DNA of 64,000 bases, taken from contig NZ_CP025430.1 of the NCBI RefSeq assembly GCF_002847445.1, positions 2,170,001-2,234,000 of the forward strand. Reading direction: 5' to 3'. A program made the position numbers and the translations under genes. Below the pieces are notes generated by a model that worked only from the letters and a program-made list of their open reading frames with translations, searched no databases and had not been told where the DNA came from. Within the stretch, counting starts at the first letter, position 1. The number at the start of each line of letters is the position of its first letter. The DNA comes from Paracoccus zhejiangensis (GTDB taxonomy: Bacteria > Pseudomonadota > Alphaproteobacteria > Rhodobacterales > Rhodobacteraceae). This document shows, in pieces, positions 16,987-26,702 of the stretch.

Positions 16987-18168
16987 ATGCGGCTGATCGA
17001 CAACCCGACCGCGCGGCGCATCTTTCTGGATCGCCATGCCCTTTGCGAGCCGGCGACCGGCACGGCGACGCGCGCCGATCTCTTGGCGCTGATCGAGCGT
17101 TTGGGCTTCGTGCAGGTCGACAGCATCAACACCGTCGCCCGCGCCCATGACATGATCCTGTGGTCGCGCCGCCGCGCCTATCGGCCCGAGCTGCTGCGGC
17201 GCATGGTGGACCGCGACCGGACCCTGTTCGAGCATTGGACCCATGACGCCGCCGTCATCCCCTCGGCCTTCCTGCCGCATTGGCGCTGGCGGATGCGGCG
17301 CGACGCGCCGGGCATTCTCGCGCGCTATCGCAAGTGGCAAGGGGATGGCTTTGTCGACCGGCTGGACGAGGTGATCGCCCATATCCGCGAGAACGGCCCC
17401 GCTGGCACCGGCGATGTCGGGCAGGACGAGGCCCGCAGCAAGGGCGGCTGGTGGGAATGGCATCCCTCCAAGGCGGCGCTGGAATTCCTGTGGCAAAGCG
17501 GGCGTATCGCCGTCACCCGGCGCGAGGGCTTCGCGAAACTCTATGACCTGGCCGAGCGGGTGCATCCGCCCGGCCCCGAGATGAGCGATGACGACGCGAT
17601 AGACTGGGCGATGCAAGCCGCGCTGGACCGGCTCGGCTTTGCGACCACCGGGGAACTGGCGGCCTTCTGGGGCCGCATCCGACCCGAGGAGGCCGCGCGA
17701 TGGGCCGATGCCGCGCTGCACCGGGGCGAGGTGGTGCCGGTGCGCATTGAATCCGCCGATGGCAGCCATCGCCGCGCGCTGGCCCGTGCCGATCTGGATA
17801 CCGACGCCGCCCCCGAGGTGCGCGGGTTGCGCATCCTCTCGCCCTTCGACCCGGCGCTGCGCGACCGCAAGCGGACCGAACGCTTGTTCGGTTATTGCTA
17901 TCGCATTGAAGTCTTCGTCCCCGAGGCCAAGCGCCAGTTCGGCTATTACGTCTTTCCAATCATGGAGGATGACCGCCTGATCGGCCGCGTCGATGCCCGC
18001 GCGCGGCGGGCCGAGGGCGCGCTGACGGTCGCGGGCCTCTGGCTGGAACCGGGTATCCGCCCGGCCAAGGGGCGGCTGGCGAAGATCGAGGCGCAATTGC
18101 AGCGACTGGCCGGCTTCGCGCAATGCGAGCGGGTGGAGTTCGAGGACGGATGGCAGAAATGGACTTGA
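16987..18168 (+). CDS. YcaQ-like winged-helix DNA glycosylase family protein
   Basis: The 393-residue product belongs to the HTH_42 family, whose E. coli member YcaQ unhooks interstrand DNA crosslinks. The characteristic QxD motif is visible as VQVDSI (Gln43, Asp45), as are R-AHDMILWSR and the WWEWHPSK region (about 157). The family fold is three winged helices plus a beta-barrel. ATG at 16987 is preferred over TTG one codon earlier. It begins 15 bases after the tRNA and overlaps the next gene. The glycosylase role is inferred from family membership. Confidence 0.82.
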   Translation: MRLIDNPTARRIFLDRHALCEPATGTATRADLLALIERLGFVQVDSINTVARAHDMILWSRRRAYRPELLRRMVDRDRTLFEHWTHDAAVIPSAFLPHWRWRMRRDAPGILARYRKWQGDGFVDRLDEVIAHIRENGPAGTGDVGQDEARSKGGWWEWHPSKAALEFLWQSGRIAVTRREGFAKLYDLAERVHPPGPEMSDDDAIDWAMQAALDRLGFATTGELAAFWGRIRPEEAARWADAALHRGEVVPVRIESADGSHRRALARADLDTDAAPEVRGLRILSPFDPALRDRKRTERLFGYCYRIEVFVPEAKRQFGYYVFPIMEDDRLIGRVDARARRAEGALTVAGLWLEPGIRPAKGRLAKIEAQLQRLAGFAQCERVEFEDGWQKWT

Positions 18169-18791
18169 CCAGTTGTGACAGCATCGCTGGACAGCGGGTA
18201 CTGTTCGTCATGGCGGCGGAACCCGAATACGGCCCGCACTTGCGCCAGCGGATCACCCCCCTGATGACCGGCATCGGCCCGGTCGAGGCGGCGGTGGTGC
18301 TGGCCTCGACCCTGACGGCGATGGCCGAGAAACCGGCGCTGATCGTCTCGCTCGGCTCGGCCGGCTCGCGCCATCTGGCGCAGGCCGATGTCTATCAGGC
18401 CACCCATCTGGCCTATCGTGACATGGATGCCTCGCCCCTCGGCTTCGACAAGGGTCGCACACCGCTGTTGGATCTGCCGCGACAGGTGGCGCTGCCCCAT
18501 CGCATCCCCGGCATCCCCGAGGCCAGCCTCTCGACCGGCGCGAATATCGTCAGCGGCGCGGGCTATGACGGCATTGCCGAGGACATGGTGGACATGGAAA
18601 CCTTCGCCCATCTGCGCGCCGCCATGCGCTTTGACATTCCGCTGATCGGGCTCAGGGGCATTTCGGATGGCAAGGAAGAGCTGCAAACCCTGACCGACTG
18701 GACCCAGTATCTGCACATCATCGACGAAAAGCTGGCGCAGGCCGTCGATCTGCTGGCCGGGGCGCTGTCGAGGGACGAGCTGCGCCTTTAG
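18150..18791 (+). CDS. MTA/SAH nucleosidase-like phosphorylase-fold protein
   Basis: This 213-residue protein has the PNP/UDP phosphorylase fold of 5'-methylthioadenosine/S-adenosylhomocysteine nucleosidases, which recycle SAM by-products. Visible motifs are ALIVSLGSAG near 63-72, VDMETFAHL near 148 (purine/ribose-binding Glu) and RGISDG near 167 (catalytic Asp). The chosen ATG lies inside the ycaQ-like gene, with GAGGA just upstream; a second ATG at 18159 is possible. The overlap implies co-expression with the glycosylase-like gene. Confidence 0.78.
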   Translation: MAEMDLTSCDSIAGQRVLFVMAAEPEYGPHLRQRITPLMTGIGPVEAAVVLASTLTAMAEKPALIVSLGSAGSRHLAQADVYQATHLAYRDMDASPLGFDKGRTPLLDLPRQVALPHRIPGIPEASLSTGANIVSGAGYDGIAEDMVDMETFAHLRAAMRFDIPLIGLRGISDGKEELQTLTDWTQYLHIIDEKLAQAVDLLAGALSRDELRL

Positions 18792-18854
18792 GCCCGCTTG
18801 CCCCTGCCGCCCCGGCCCCCTAAACGGTCCTGAGCCACGTGCGAAGGAAACCAG

Positions 18855-20675
<1,821 letters not shown>

Positions 20676-20677
20676 CG

Positions 20678-21214
20678 CTATTTCGGCGCGCCATAGACCG
20701 CCGACCAGAACACCGTCCGCCCATCCGAACCGACGGCGCGGCCGATGCCCACCTCGCGCACCTGCGGGATGCGGATATTCTCCAGATGCCCGCCCGAGGC
20801 GTTCCACTCGGCCAGCACCCGGTTCAGCGAATAGGGACCGGCAGCGATGTTCTCGGCGGTCAGGCGCGGGGCATAGCCAAGCGACTTGACCCGTGCCGCC
20901 GGGCCGCTGCTGGACCGCCCGCGATGCGCCATCATCCCGCGCTCGGCCATGTCGCAGGCATGGGCGGCGGCGGCGCGCGCCAGCACCGCGTTCGGCTGTA
21001 CATCCGGCAGACCTGCGGCCCGGCGCGCCGCATTGGTTGCCGCCGCCGCTGTCGCGTTCTCGGCCGCGCTGGTCGCATGGCATTGCGCCGCACCCGGCGG
21101 GCTTGCCTGGACATCGGGGTATTTGCTGCTGGCCGAGGCGTGCAGCCCACCCCTGTCCCCCGCGCATCCGGCGAGCATCAGCGCCATCAGTGACGCAAGA
21201 AAGTACCTGCTCAT
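20678..21214 (-). CDS. CAP-domain (SCP-like) lipoprotein
   Basis: The 178-residue protein has a lipoprotein signal with lipobox LAGC (Cys17) and a CAP/SCP domain. CAP markers are HACDMAERGMMAHRGRS, RLTAENIAAG, W(N)ASGGHLENI and a terminal FWSAVYGAPK. Bacterial CAP proteins are extracytoplasmic and of varied, mostly unknown function. I chose ATG 21214 because GGGAGGG sits 9 bases upstream, whereas the ATG at 21223 directly abuts it. It is divergent from the LysM gene. Confidence 0.85.
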   Translation of the reverse strand: MSRYFLASLMALMLAGCAGDRGGLHASASSKYPDVQASPPGAAQCHATSAAENATAAAATNAARRAAGLPDVQPNAVLARAAAAHACDMAERGMMAHRGRSSSGPAARVKSLGYAPRLTAENIAAGPYSLNRVLAEWNASGGHLENIRIPQVREVGIGRAVGSDGRTVFWSAVYGAPK

Positions 21215-21378
21215 TCGCCGCATCCCTCCCGCTCTCGCTAAGGTTGTATAGCCCGCATTTTTCAAGGCTTCAACGAATCGAACATTTCGGTGCAGTTTGG
21301 CAATGCCGACCGTGCTGCGGAACTTCGTCATCCGGCTGGCGTTTTGACGATCGAGACATGAACCTGAAAGGACAGTCC

Positions 21379-21960
21379 ATGGCATTGTGGGATTTCGTGA
21401 AGGACGCCGGCAAATCGATCTTCGGGTCGGAAGCCGAAGCCGCCGAGGCGAAGCCAAGCGGTCCAGCGCTGGACGAGGCAACCAAGGCCAAGGTCGCCGC
21501 GCTGGAAGCCGAAGTGAAGCGTCTGGGGCTGGACAGCGGCGATGTGCACCTGCGCTTGCGCGGAGACACGGTGATAGTGGAATCCAAGGGTGCCGACCGT
21601 GAGACCATGGAGAAGCTGATCCTGGCCGTCGGCAACATCAAGGGCATCGCCCATGTCGAGGCCGATCTGCCCGGCGCGCCCGCCGCACCGGCTGCGAAGG
21701 CCGAGGCGCCTAAGGCCGAGGCAGGTGCAGCAAAACCCGCCGCCGAAAAACCCGCCGCGCCGAAAGCCGCGCCCCAGCCCGCCGCGGCCGCACCGGTGTT
21801 CCACACCGTTGCCAAGGGCGAAACCCTGTCGGCCATCGCCAAGAAGTACTTGGGCAATGCCAACAAGTATAACGCCATCTTCGAGGCCAACCGCCCGATG
21901 CTCAGCGACCCCGACAAGATCTATCCGGGCCAGACATTGCGCATTCCGCAGGCAAATTGA
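21379..21960 (+). CDS. BON-LysM domain protein (Kbp/YgaU-like)
   Basis: The 193-residue protein starts MALWDFVKDAGKSIFG, like E. coli Kbp (YgaU), a K+-binding stress protein. A BON-like domain spans about 33-100 (LDSGDVHLRLRGDTVIVES), then an Ala/Pro/Lys/Glu-rich linker, then a C-terminal LysM (141-193, VAKGETLSAIAKKYLG...YPGQTLRIP). No signal peptide is seen, as in Kbp. AAAGGACAG precedes the ATG. A strong terminator follows. Confidence 0.87.
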   Translation: MALWDFVKDAGKSIFGSEAEAAEAKPSGPALDEATKAKVAALEAEVKRLGLDSGDVHLRLRGDTVIVESKGADRETMEKLILAVGNIKGIAHVEADLPGAPAAPAAKAEAPKAEAGAAKPAAEKPAAPKAAPQPAAAAPVFHTVAKGETLSAIAKKYLGNANKYNAIFEANRPMLSDPDKIYPGQTLRIPQAN

Positions 21961-21998
21961 CCCTGCGTGACCCATTCTGACGCTGCGTTGCAGCGCCC

Positions 21999-22025
21999 GA
22001 GGGCAGGGGCAAGACCCTTGCCCTC
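21999..22025 (+). terminator. Terminator of the BON-LysM gene
   Basis: An 11-pair stem (GAGGGCAGGGG / CCCTTGCCCTC with one G-T wobble) and a CAAGA loop is followed by a T-rich stretch containing TTTT. It lies 38 bases after the stop. Confidence 0.7.
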
Positions 22026-22109
22026 ATTGGTAATTTTGCCTCATTCTTTGCGCCACCCGGCATGGCAGGAGGCCGGCTGGACAAGACGCGTAATCGGGGG
22101 GAGGCGTTG

Positions 22110-23990
22110 ATGAGCCGCTTTGGCAGCATGGAAGATCGCAACCGGATCGAGTCCGAGATGGACTATGGAAGCCGGCAGCTACCGAAGACAATCTACGGCT
22201 TTCTGTCCGCCACGGCCGAGCGTTTTCCGGACCGCCCTGCCCTCTCGTTCCAGCTGCTCTCGGGCGAGCGCGACCATGCCACCACCCTGACATGGCGTGA
22301 ATTCCACGCCCGGGTGACCGAGACCGCGAACCTGTTCCGCAGCCTCGGCGTCGGGCCCAAGGATACCGTCGCCTACCTGCTGCCGAACAGCATCGAGACA
22401 CCGATCGTGCTCTTGGCCGGGGCCACCGCCGGCATCGTGAACCCGATCAATCCGCTTCTGGACGCCGAGCAGATCGCCGGCATCCTGCGCGAGACCAAGG
22501 CCAAGGTGCTGGTCACGCTGAAGGCCTTTCCCAAGACGGACGTGGCGCAGAAAGCCGCCGAGGCGGTCAGCAAAGCTCCGAACGTGACCCATGTGGTCGA
22601 GATCGACCTGAACCGCCACCTGACCGGGCTGAAGAAATTCATCGTGCCGCTGGTGCGCCCCAAGGTTCCGGTCAAGCATCACGCCAAGGTGCTGGATTTC
22701 GAGGCCGCGACCAGCGGCAGCAAGCATACAAGGCTGGATTTCAACGATCCGCAGGAAGACCGCGTCGCCGCCTATTTCCACACCGGCGGCACCACCGGCA
22801 CGCCCAAGGTGGCGCAGCATCTTTACTCGGGCATGATCTACAATGGCTGGCTGGGCGGGCGGCTGCTGTTTGATGAAACCGACGTGCTGATCTGCCCCTT
22901 GCCGATGTTCCACGTCTTTGCCGCCTACCCGATTCTGATGTCCTGCATCGCCTCGGGCGCGCATGTGGTCATGCCGACCCCCGCCGGCTATCGCGGCGAC
23001 GGCGTCTTCGACAATTTCTGGAAGCTGATCGAGCGCTGGCAGGTCACCTTCCTGATCACCGTGCCCACGGCCATCTCGGCGCTGATGCAGCGCCCGGTGA
23101 ATGCCGATGTCTCGTCGCTGAAAACCGCCATCTCGGGCTCGGCGCCGCTGCCGCTGGAACTTTACAACCGCTTCAAGGCCGCCACCGGCGTCGAGATCGC
23201 CGAGGGCTATGGCCTGACCGAGGCGACCTGTCTGGTCAGCTGCAACCCGGTTGACGGTGCCAAGAAAGTGGGCTCGGTCGGCATTCCCCTGCCCCATACC
23301 CATGTGCGCATCCTCAAGCACATCCCCGGCGGCGTGCAGGAATGCGGTGCCGACGAGGTGGGCGAGATCTGCGTGGCCAATCCGGGCGTCTATGCCGGCT
23401 CGACCTATACCGAGGCCGACAAGAACAAGGACCTGTTTGCCGAAGGCATCTATCTGCGCACCGGCGATCTGGGACGCATCGATGCCGATGGCTACCTGTG
23501 GATCACCGGCCGCGCCAAGGACCTGATCATTCGCGGCGGCCATAACATCGACCCGGCCGAGATCGAGGACGGGTTGCTGAGCCACCCGCAGGTCGCCTTT
23601 GCCGGCGCCATCGGCCAGCCCGATGCCTTTGCCGGTGAACTGCCCACGGCCTATGTCGAACTGACCGAGGGCGCGACCGTCACCGTCGAAGAGTTGATGG
23701 AACACGCCAAGACCCATATCCACGAGCGCGCCGCCCTGCCCAAGCATATCGAGATCATGGCCGAGCTGCCGAAGACGGCGGTGGGCAAGATCTTCAAGCC
23801 CGACCTGCGCCGCATGGCCATCACCCGCGTCTACGACGCCGCGCTGAACGGCACCGGCGCCCATGTGGCCGAGGTGGTCGAGGACAAGAAGCGCGGTCTG
23901 GTCGCGCGTCTGGCCCGCGACGGCGAGGTGGACGAGGCCGCGATCAAGGCCAAGCTGGGGGAATTCACCCGCCCCTGGGAATGGGTCTGA
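22110..23990 (+). CDS. Acyl-CoA synthetase (AMP-forming)
   Basis: A 626-residue ANL-superfamily enzyme that would activate a carboxylic acid with ATP and CoA. It shows the P-loop HTGGTTGTPK near 232-241, the adenine motif EGYGLTEATC near 368-377, TGDLGRID, and the catalytic lysine in KTAVGKIFKP near the C-terminus. The N-terminal tail after residue 595 (EDKKRGLVARL) is slightly longer than usual. Substrate chain length is not evident. GGGGGAGG precedes the chosen ATG. The stop overlaps the HNH gene by 10 bases. Confidence 0.9.
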   Translation: MSRFGSMEDRNRIESEMDYGSRQLPKTIYGFLSATAERFPDRPALSFQLLSGERDHATTLTWREFHARVTETANLFRSLGVGPKDTVAYLLPNSIETPIVLLAGATAGIVNPINPLLDAEQIAGILRETKAKVLVTLKAFPKTDVAQKAAEAVSKAPNVTHVVEIDLNRHLTGLKKFIVPLVRPKVPVKHHAKVLDFEAATSGSKHTRLDFNDPQEDRVAAYFHTGGTTGTPKVAQHLYSGMIYNGWLGGRLLFDETDVLICPLPMFHVFAAYPILMSCIASGAHVVMPTPAGYRGDGVFDNFWKLIERWQVTFLITVPTAISALMQRPVNADVSSLKTAISGSAPLPLELYNRFKAATGVEIAEGYGLTEATCLVSCNPVDGAKKVGSVGIPLPHTHVRILKHIPGGVQECGADEVGEICVANPGVYAGSTYTEADKNKDLFAEGIYLRTGDLGRIDADGYLWITGRAKDLIIRGGHNIDPAEIEDGLLSHPQVAFAGAIGQPDAFAGELPTAYVELTEGATVTVEELMEHAKTHIHERAALPKHIEIMAELPKTAVGKIFKPDLRRMAITRVYDAALNGTGAHVAEVVEDKKRGLVARLARDGEVDEAAIKAKLGEFTRPWEWV

Positions 23991-24277
23991 CCGATCCTGA
24001 CCCCGAACATCCGGTCTGCCCGCTTTGCGGGCGGCCGATCCCGCCCGGTGCGCCGCAGAGCCGCCATCACCTGATCCCGAAACTGCGCGGCGGCAAGGGC
24101 GGCGAGACAGTGCTGCTGCACCAGGTCTGCCATTCGACCATCCACAAGACCCTGAGCGAGACCGAGCTTGCCCGGCAGTTCAACAGCGTCGAGGCGCTGC
24201 GTGGGCATCCCGACCTTGCCCGCTTCTTCGCCTGGGTGGCGCGAAGGCCACCCGGCTGGAAGGGCAAGGTGCGCTAG
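23981..24277 (+). CDS. Small HNH endonuclease-like protein
   Basis: The 98-residue protein has an HNH/zinc-finger layout: CPLC at 13-16, RHHLIPKLRGG at 28-38, and LHQVCHSTIH at 46-55. These match the beta-beta-alpha-metal core with paired cysteines. It overlaps the acyl-CoA synthetase stop by 10 bases in another frame and ends 4 bases inside the convergent DsbA-like gene. A stand-alone HNH of this size may be a nuclease or a structural zinc protein; no partner gene suggests which. Confidence 0.75.
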   Translation: MGLTDPDPEHPVCPLCGRPIPPGAPQSRHHLIPKLRGGKGGETVLLHQVCHSTIHKTLSETELARQFNSVEALRGHPDLARFFAWVARRPPGWKGKVR

Positions 24278-24906
24278 ACCCCCAGCGTCTTGCGCCCCCG
24301 CGCCACCAGGTCCTGCGCCTCTTTCAGCGACATGCGACCAAAGACGGCCTCGTCGCCCGCGATGAAGGTCGGTGTGCCCATCAGCCCCATGTGATCGGCC
24401 AGCTGGAACGAGGTGGTGATATGCTCGTCGATCTCGGGCCGCTCCATGTCGGCGCGCAGCTTGGTCACGTCCAGCCCGATCTGCCGGGCGATGCGCATGA
24501 CGCTCGCCTCGGCCGCGCGGTCCTTCATCGCCATCAGCGCGGCGTGGAACTGCCAGTATTTGCCCTGTCGCAGGGAGGCCAGCGAGGCCCGCGCCGCGAA
24601 TTCCGAGCCCTCGCCGAAGACCGGCCATTCGCGGTAGACCACGCGCAACTGCGGGTCCGACGAGATCAGCTGCTGCACGACCCCGACCATCTGGCGGCAG
24701 AACGGGCAGTTATAGTCGAAGAACTCGGTCAGCGTCAGGTTGCCCTCGGGATTGCCGAGGACCGGCGCATTCGGGTCACGCTCGATCGCCTTGCGCAGAT
24801 CCTCGGGCATCGGGTTCGGGCGGTCGGCGCCCTGGGCGAAAGCCGGCAGAGCGGCGCTGGCGCCAAGGGCGGTGGCACCGATGAGAAGGTGGCGGCGGCT
24901 CGGCAT
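24274..24906 (-). CDS. DsbA-family thiol:disulfide interchange protein
   Basis: A 210-residue periplasmic thioredoxin-fold protein. The signal peptide (about 1-25, ending AFAQ) starts PSRRHLLIG, so Tat export is possible. The active site is CPFC (Cys67, Cys70) in FFDYNCPFCR, and the cis-proline loop is GLMGTPTF. It resembles ScsC/DsbA-like proteins of alphaproteobacteria that oxidise or isomerise disulfides. No DsbB or DsbD partner is adjacent. Confidence 0.88.
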   Translation of the reverse strand: MPSRRHLLIGATALGASAALPAFAQGADRPNPMPEDLRKAIERDPNAPVLGNPEGNLTLTEFFDYNCPFCRQMVGVVQQLISSDPQLRVVYREWPVFGEGSEFAARASLASLRQGKYWQFHAALMAMKDRAAEASVMRIARQIGLDVTKLRADMERPEIDEHITTSFQLADHMGLMGTPTFIAGDEAVFGRMSLKEAQDLVARGRKTLGV

Positions 24907-25089
24907 GTGGCGGTCCTTTCGGTCAAGGGCGGTCGCGACGGAACCCTAGACGTGAAACGGGCGGCGAGACAGTCACGATCGGGTGGGCCAAGCCTGCTCG
25001 CTTTCGCGGCATCGGGAAAGCGTGATTTTGTGATCTGGCGATTCGGGCGCAGGATGAAGGTTCTTAACCCGCAATCGAAAGGATCACCC

Positions 25090-25302
25090 ATGCCCCGCCA
25101 TGCCCTGACCCTGGCGCTTGCCGCCGCCTTTCTGGCCGCGCCGGCCCTTGCGCAGCAGGCCACGACCGGCACCGAGACGACAAAGCCCGTGGTCATCCTG
25201 CCGGCACCGCAGGAAACCGACGCCAATCTGCAAACCACGCCCGAGACGATCAAACCCGCCAGCGGCTCGCGCTGCGGGATGAGCAAGGCCGTGACCTCGT
25301 AA
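25090..25302 (+). CDS. Small exported protein of unknown function
   Basis: A 70-residue product with a clear Sec signal (MPRHALTLALAAAFLAAPALAQ) and a short Thr/Pro-rich mature part with one cysteine (SRCGMSK). AAAGGA lies 8 bases before the ATG. Too short for family assignment. Transcribed toward the outer membrane protein gene but separated from it by 240 bases with a CCGGGC/GCCCGG inverted repeat just after the stop. Confidence 0.6.
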   Translation: MPRHALTLALAAAFLAAPALAQQATTGTETTKPVVILPAPQETDANLQTTPETIKPASGSRCGMSKAVTS

Positions 25303-25543
25303 CACCGGGCCGCTCCGCCCGGATTGACCTATGCGCGGATGCGCAGACCCTGTGCCACGCCGCACAGAGGTAACCGTCTGCGAGACGAGAACACCAGCAA
25401 ATGCTGGACTTCCTGTCACTTTCGATCACGTTTCGTTGGTTGCGGCAGCGACACGCAGCCCGCAGATGCCCGTCATCGGCCCTTCAACCCTGTCAGAGCC
25501 AGACCTAGATCGGCTGGCGAAACACAGAAGAAGGATGTTTCAG

Positions 25544-26134
25544 ATGAAACTCGCAATTGCGGCTGTTGCAGCCACCCTCACCGCCGGTTCGGCCTTCGCT
25601 GGCGGCTATACCTCGCCGGTCGTCGAGACCCCGGTCATCGCCCCGGTCGCCCCGGTTGCCGTTGATGCCGGCACCGACTGGACGGGCTTCTACGCCGGTC
25701 TGCAGTACGGCCAGGGCAACGCCGAGGCCTCGCTTGGCGGCGACAACGTCGAGTCCGATTTCGACGCCTACGGTGTCCATGGCGGCTATAACCACGACTT
25801 CGGCAACTACGTCCTGGGCGGCGAACTCGACTATAACAAGGTCGACCTCGACGACGCCGATGGCGATGCCGACCTGTGGCGCCTGCGTGGCCGCGCCGGC
25901 TATGACATGGGCAAATTCCTGCCCTACGTCACCCTGGGCGCCGCCCATATCTCGGGCGACAACGACCTGTCGGAAACCGACGTGACCTATGGCATCGGTG
26001 GTGAATACATGGTCACCGACCGCTTCACCGTCGGCGCCGAGTACACCAAGCAGGACTTCAGCGACGTGCAGAACGTCGATGGTCTGGACCTGGACAGCGA
26101 CATGGTGCAGGTCCGCGCCTCGTTCCGCTTCTGA
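25544..26134 (+). CDS. Outer-membrane beta-barrel protein (Omp25/Omp31-like)
   Basis: A 196-residue protein with a signal peptide ending near AFA (about 19), then a Pro/Val-rich stretch and an eight-strand barrel. Features typical of the family are WTGFYAGLQYGQGNA, VHGGYNHDFGNYVLGGELDY and a terminal aromatic strand VQVRASFRF, the usual BAM recognition end. ATG 25544 is preferred to the ATG 9 bases earlier because AGAAGG directly abuts the earlier one. A terminator follows. Confidence 0.87.
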   Translation: MKLAIAAVAATLTAGSAFAGGYTSPVVETPVIAPVAPVAVDAGTDWTGFYAGLQYGQGNAEASLGGDNVESDFDAYGVHGGYNHDFGNYVLGGELDYNKVDLDDADGDADLWRLRGRAGYDMGKFLPYVTLGAAHISGDNDLSETDVTYGIGGEYMVTDRFTVGAEYTKQDFSDVQNVDGLDLDSDMVQVRASFRF

Positions 26135-26162
26135 TCGAAGCTGATCCGCGTGAGACGGAAGG

Positions 26163-26186
26163 GCGACCCCTCGGGGTCGCTCTTTT
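26163..26186 (+). terminator. Terminator of the outer-membrane protein gene
   Basis: GCGACCCC-TC-GGGGTCGC followed by TCTTTT lies 28 bases after the stop. It is a standard intrinsic terminator. Confidence 0.8.
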
Positions 26187-26275
26187 CGTTTGCGGGGGTG
26201 CAACGGCTGCGTGCGGTGGGTGGCGCAACAGCGGGGCCGGGGAACGGGTTTCGTCAGCAAATGCTGGGGTTTTGG

Positions 26276-26330
26276 CTGCGCAGGGCGTGCACCGGGGATA
26301 CACAGGTGGTGCACCGGGCGTGCACGGGGT
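26276..26330. repeat. Degenerate 11-bp tandem array 1 (GTGCACCGGGG units)
   Basis: Units of 11 bases begin at 26276, 26287, 26298, 26309 and 26320; three start exactly GTGCAC, and the others are CTGCGC and ATACAC. The period is exactly 11 across five units. It lies in the 568-base non-coding stretch between the outer-membrane protein gene and ettA. No frame here looks like a protein. Confidence 0.65.
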
Positions 26331-26371
26331 TGAGCGGAATGGTGCGTGCGGCCGTTCACGACGGGTCTGGG

Positions 26372-26443
26372 CGTAGGGTGGGGTTTCACCCCACCATGCG
26401 AACAGGGAAACGGGCAATCGGTGGGGTGGAACCCCACCCTACG
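26372..26443. repeat. REP-like composite inverted repeat, unit 1
   Basis: Two arms, CGTAGGGTGGGGTTTCACC... and its inverted counterpart GGTGGGGTGGAACCCC...CTACG, flank a 24-base spacer. Each arm is itself a hairpin. A second unit occurs at 26546. This resembles mobile palindromic intergenic repeats found in many proteobacteria. Confidence 0.7.
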
Positions 26444-26458
26444 ATTGCTGCAAAGAGC

Positions 26459-26503
26459 GTGCACCTAGGGGTGCACAGGGCGTACACGGTATGCGCGGGG
26501 TTG
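26459..26503. repeat. Degenerate 11-bp tandem array 2 (GTGCAC units)
   Basis: Units beginning GTGCAC at 26459 and 26471, GTACAC at 26482 and GCGCGG at 26493 have spacings of 12, 11 and 11. The array is related in sequence and period to array 1 and is separated from it by one REP-like unit. Confidence 0.6.
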
Positions 26504-26545
26504 CAGCGGCCGCCCGGGCCATCGGCGCGGCTGATCTGGACTCGG

Positions 26546-26609
26546 TGTAGGGTGGTTTTTCCAACCCACCACGATCCACCGCGATGGTGGGGTCTAACCC
26601 CACCCTACG
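26546..26609. repeat. REP-like composite inverted repeat, unit 2
   Basis: Arms GTAGGGTGGTTTTTCC... and ...GGTCTAACCCCACCCTACG have the same design as unit 1. Both units are followed by a related outer sequence (ACGATTGCTG / ACGCTTGCTG), suggesting that the mobile unit extends past the CTACG boundary. Confidence 0.7.
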
Positions 26610-26677
26610 CTTGCTGTGCAACGGCAGTGCAGCGTCAGTCCGCGGGCACGGATGAAACACTTGATCGAGCAACCGTA

Positions 26678-26702
26678 AAGGGCGCCTCTCGGCGCCCTTT
26701 TT
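26678..26702. terminator. Terminator hairpin at the 3' end of ettA
   Basis: AAAGGGCGCC-TCTC-GGCGCCCTTTTT directly abuts the ettA stop codon. The stem serves the minus-strand ettA transcript, where the following bases are TTTACGG; the longer T-run is on the plus strand, so it may work in both directions. Confidence 0.75.

Noticed and set aside
26276..26609. Repeats in the 26-kb intergenic region as a CRISPR array
   Set aside because: Units are 11 bases with no unique spacers of constant length, the palindromes are REP-like, and no cas genes are present.
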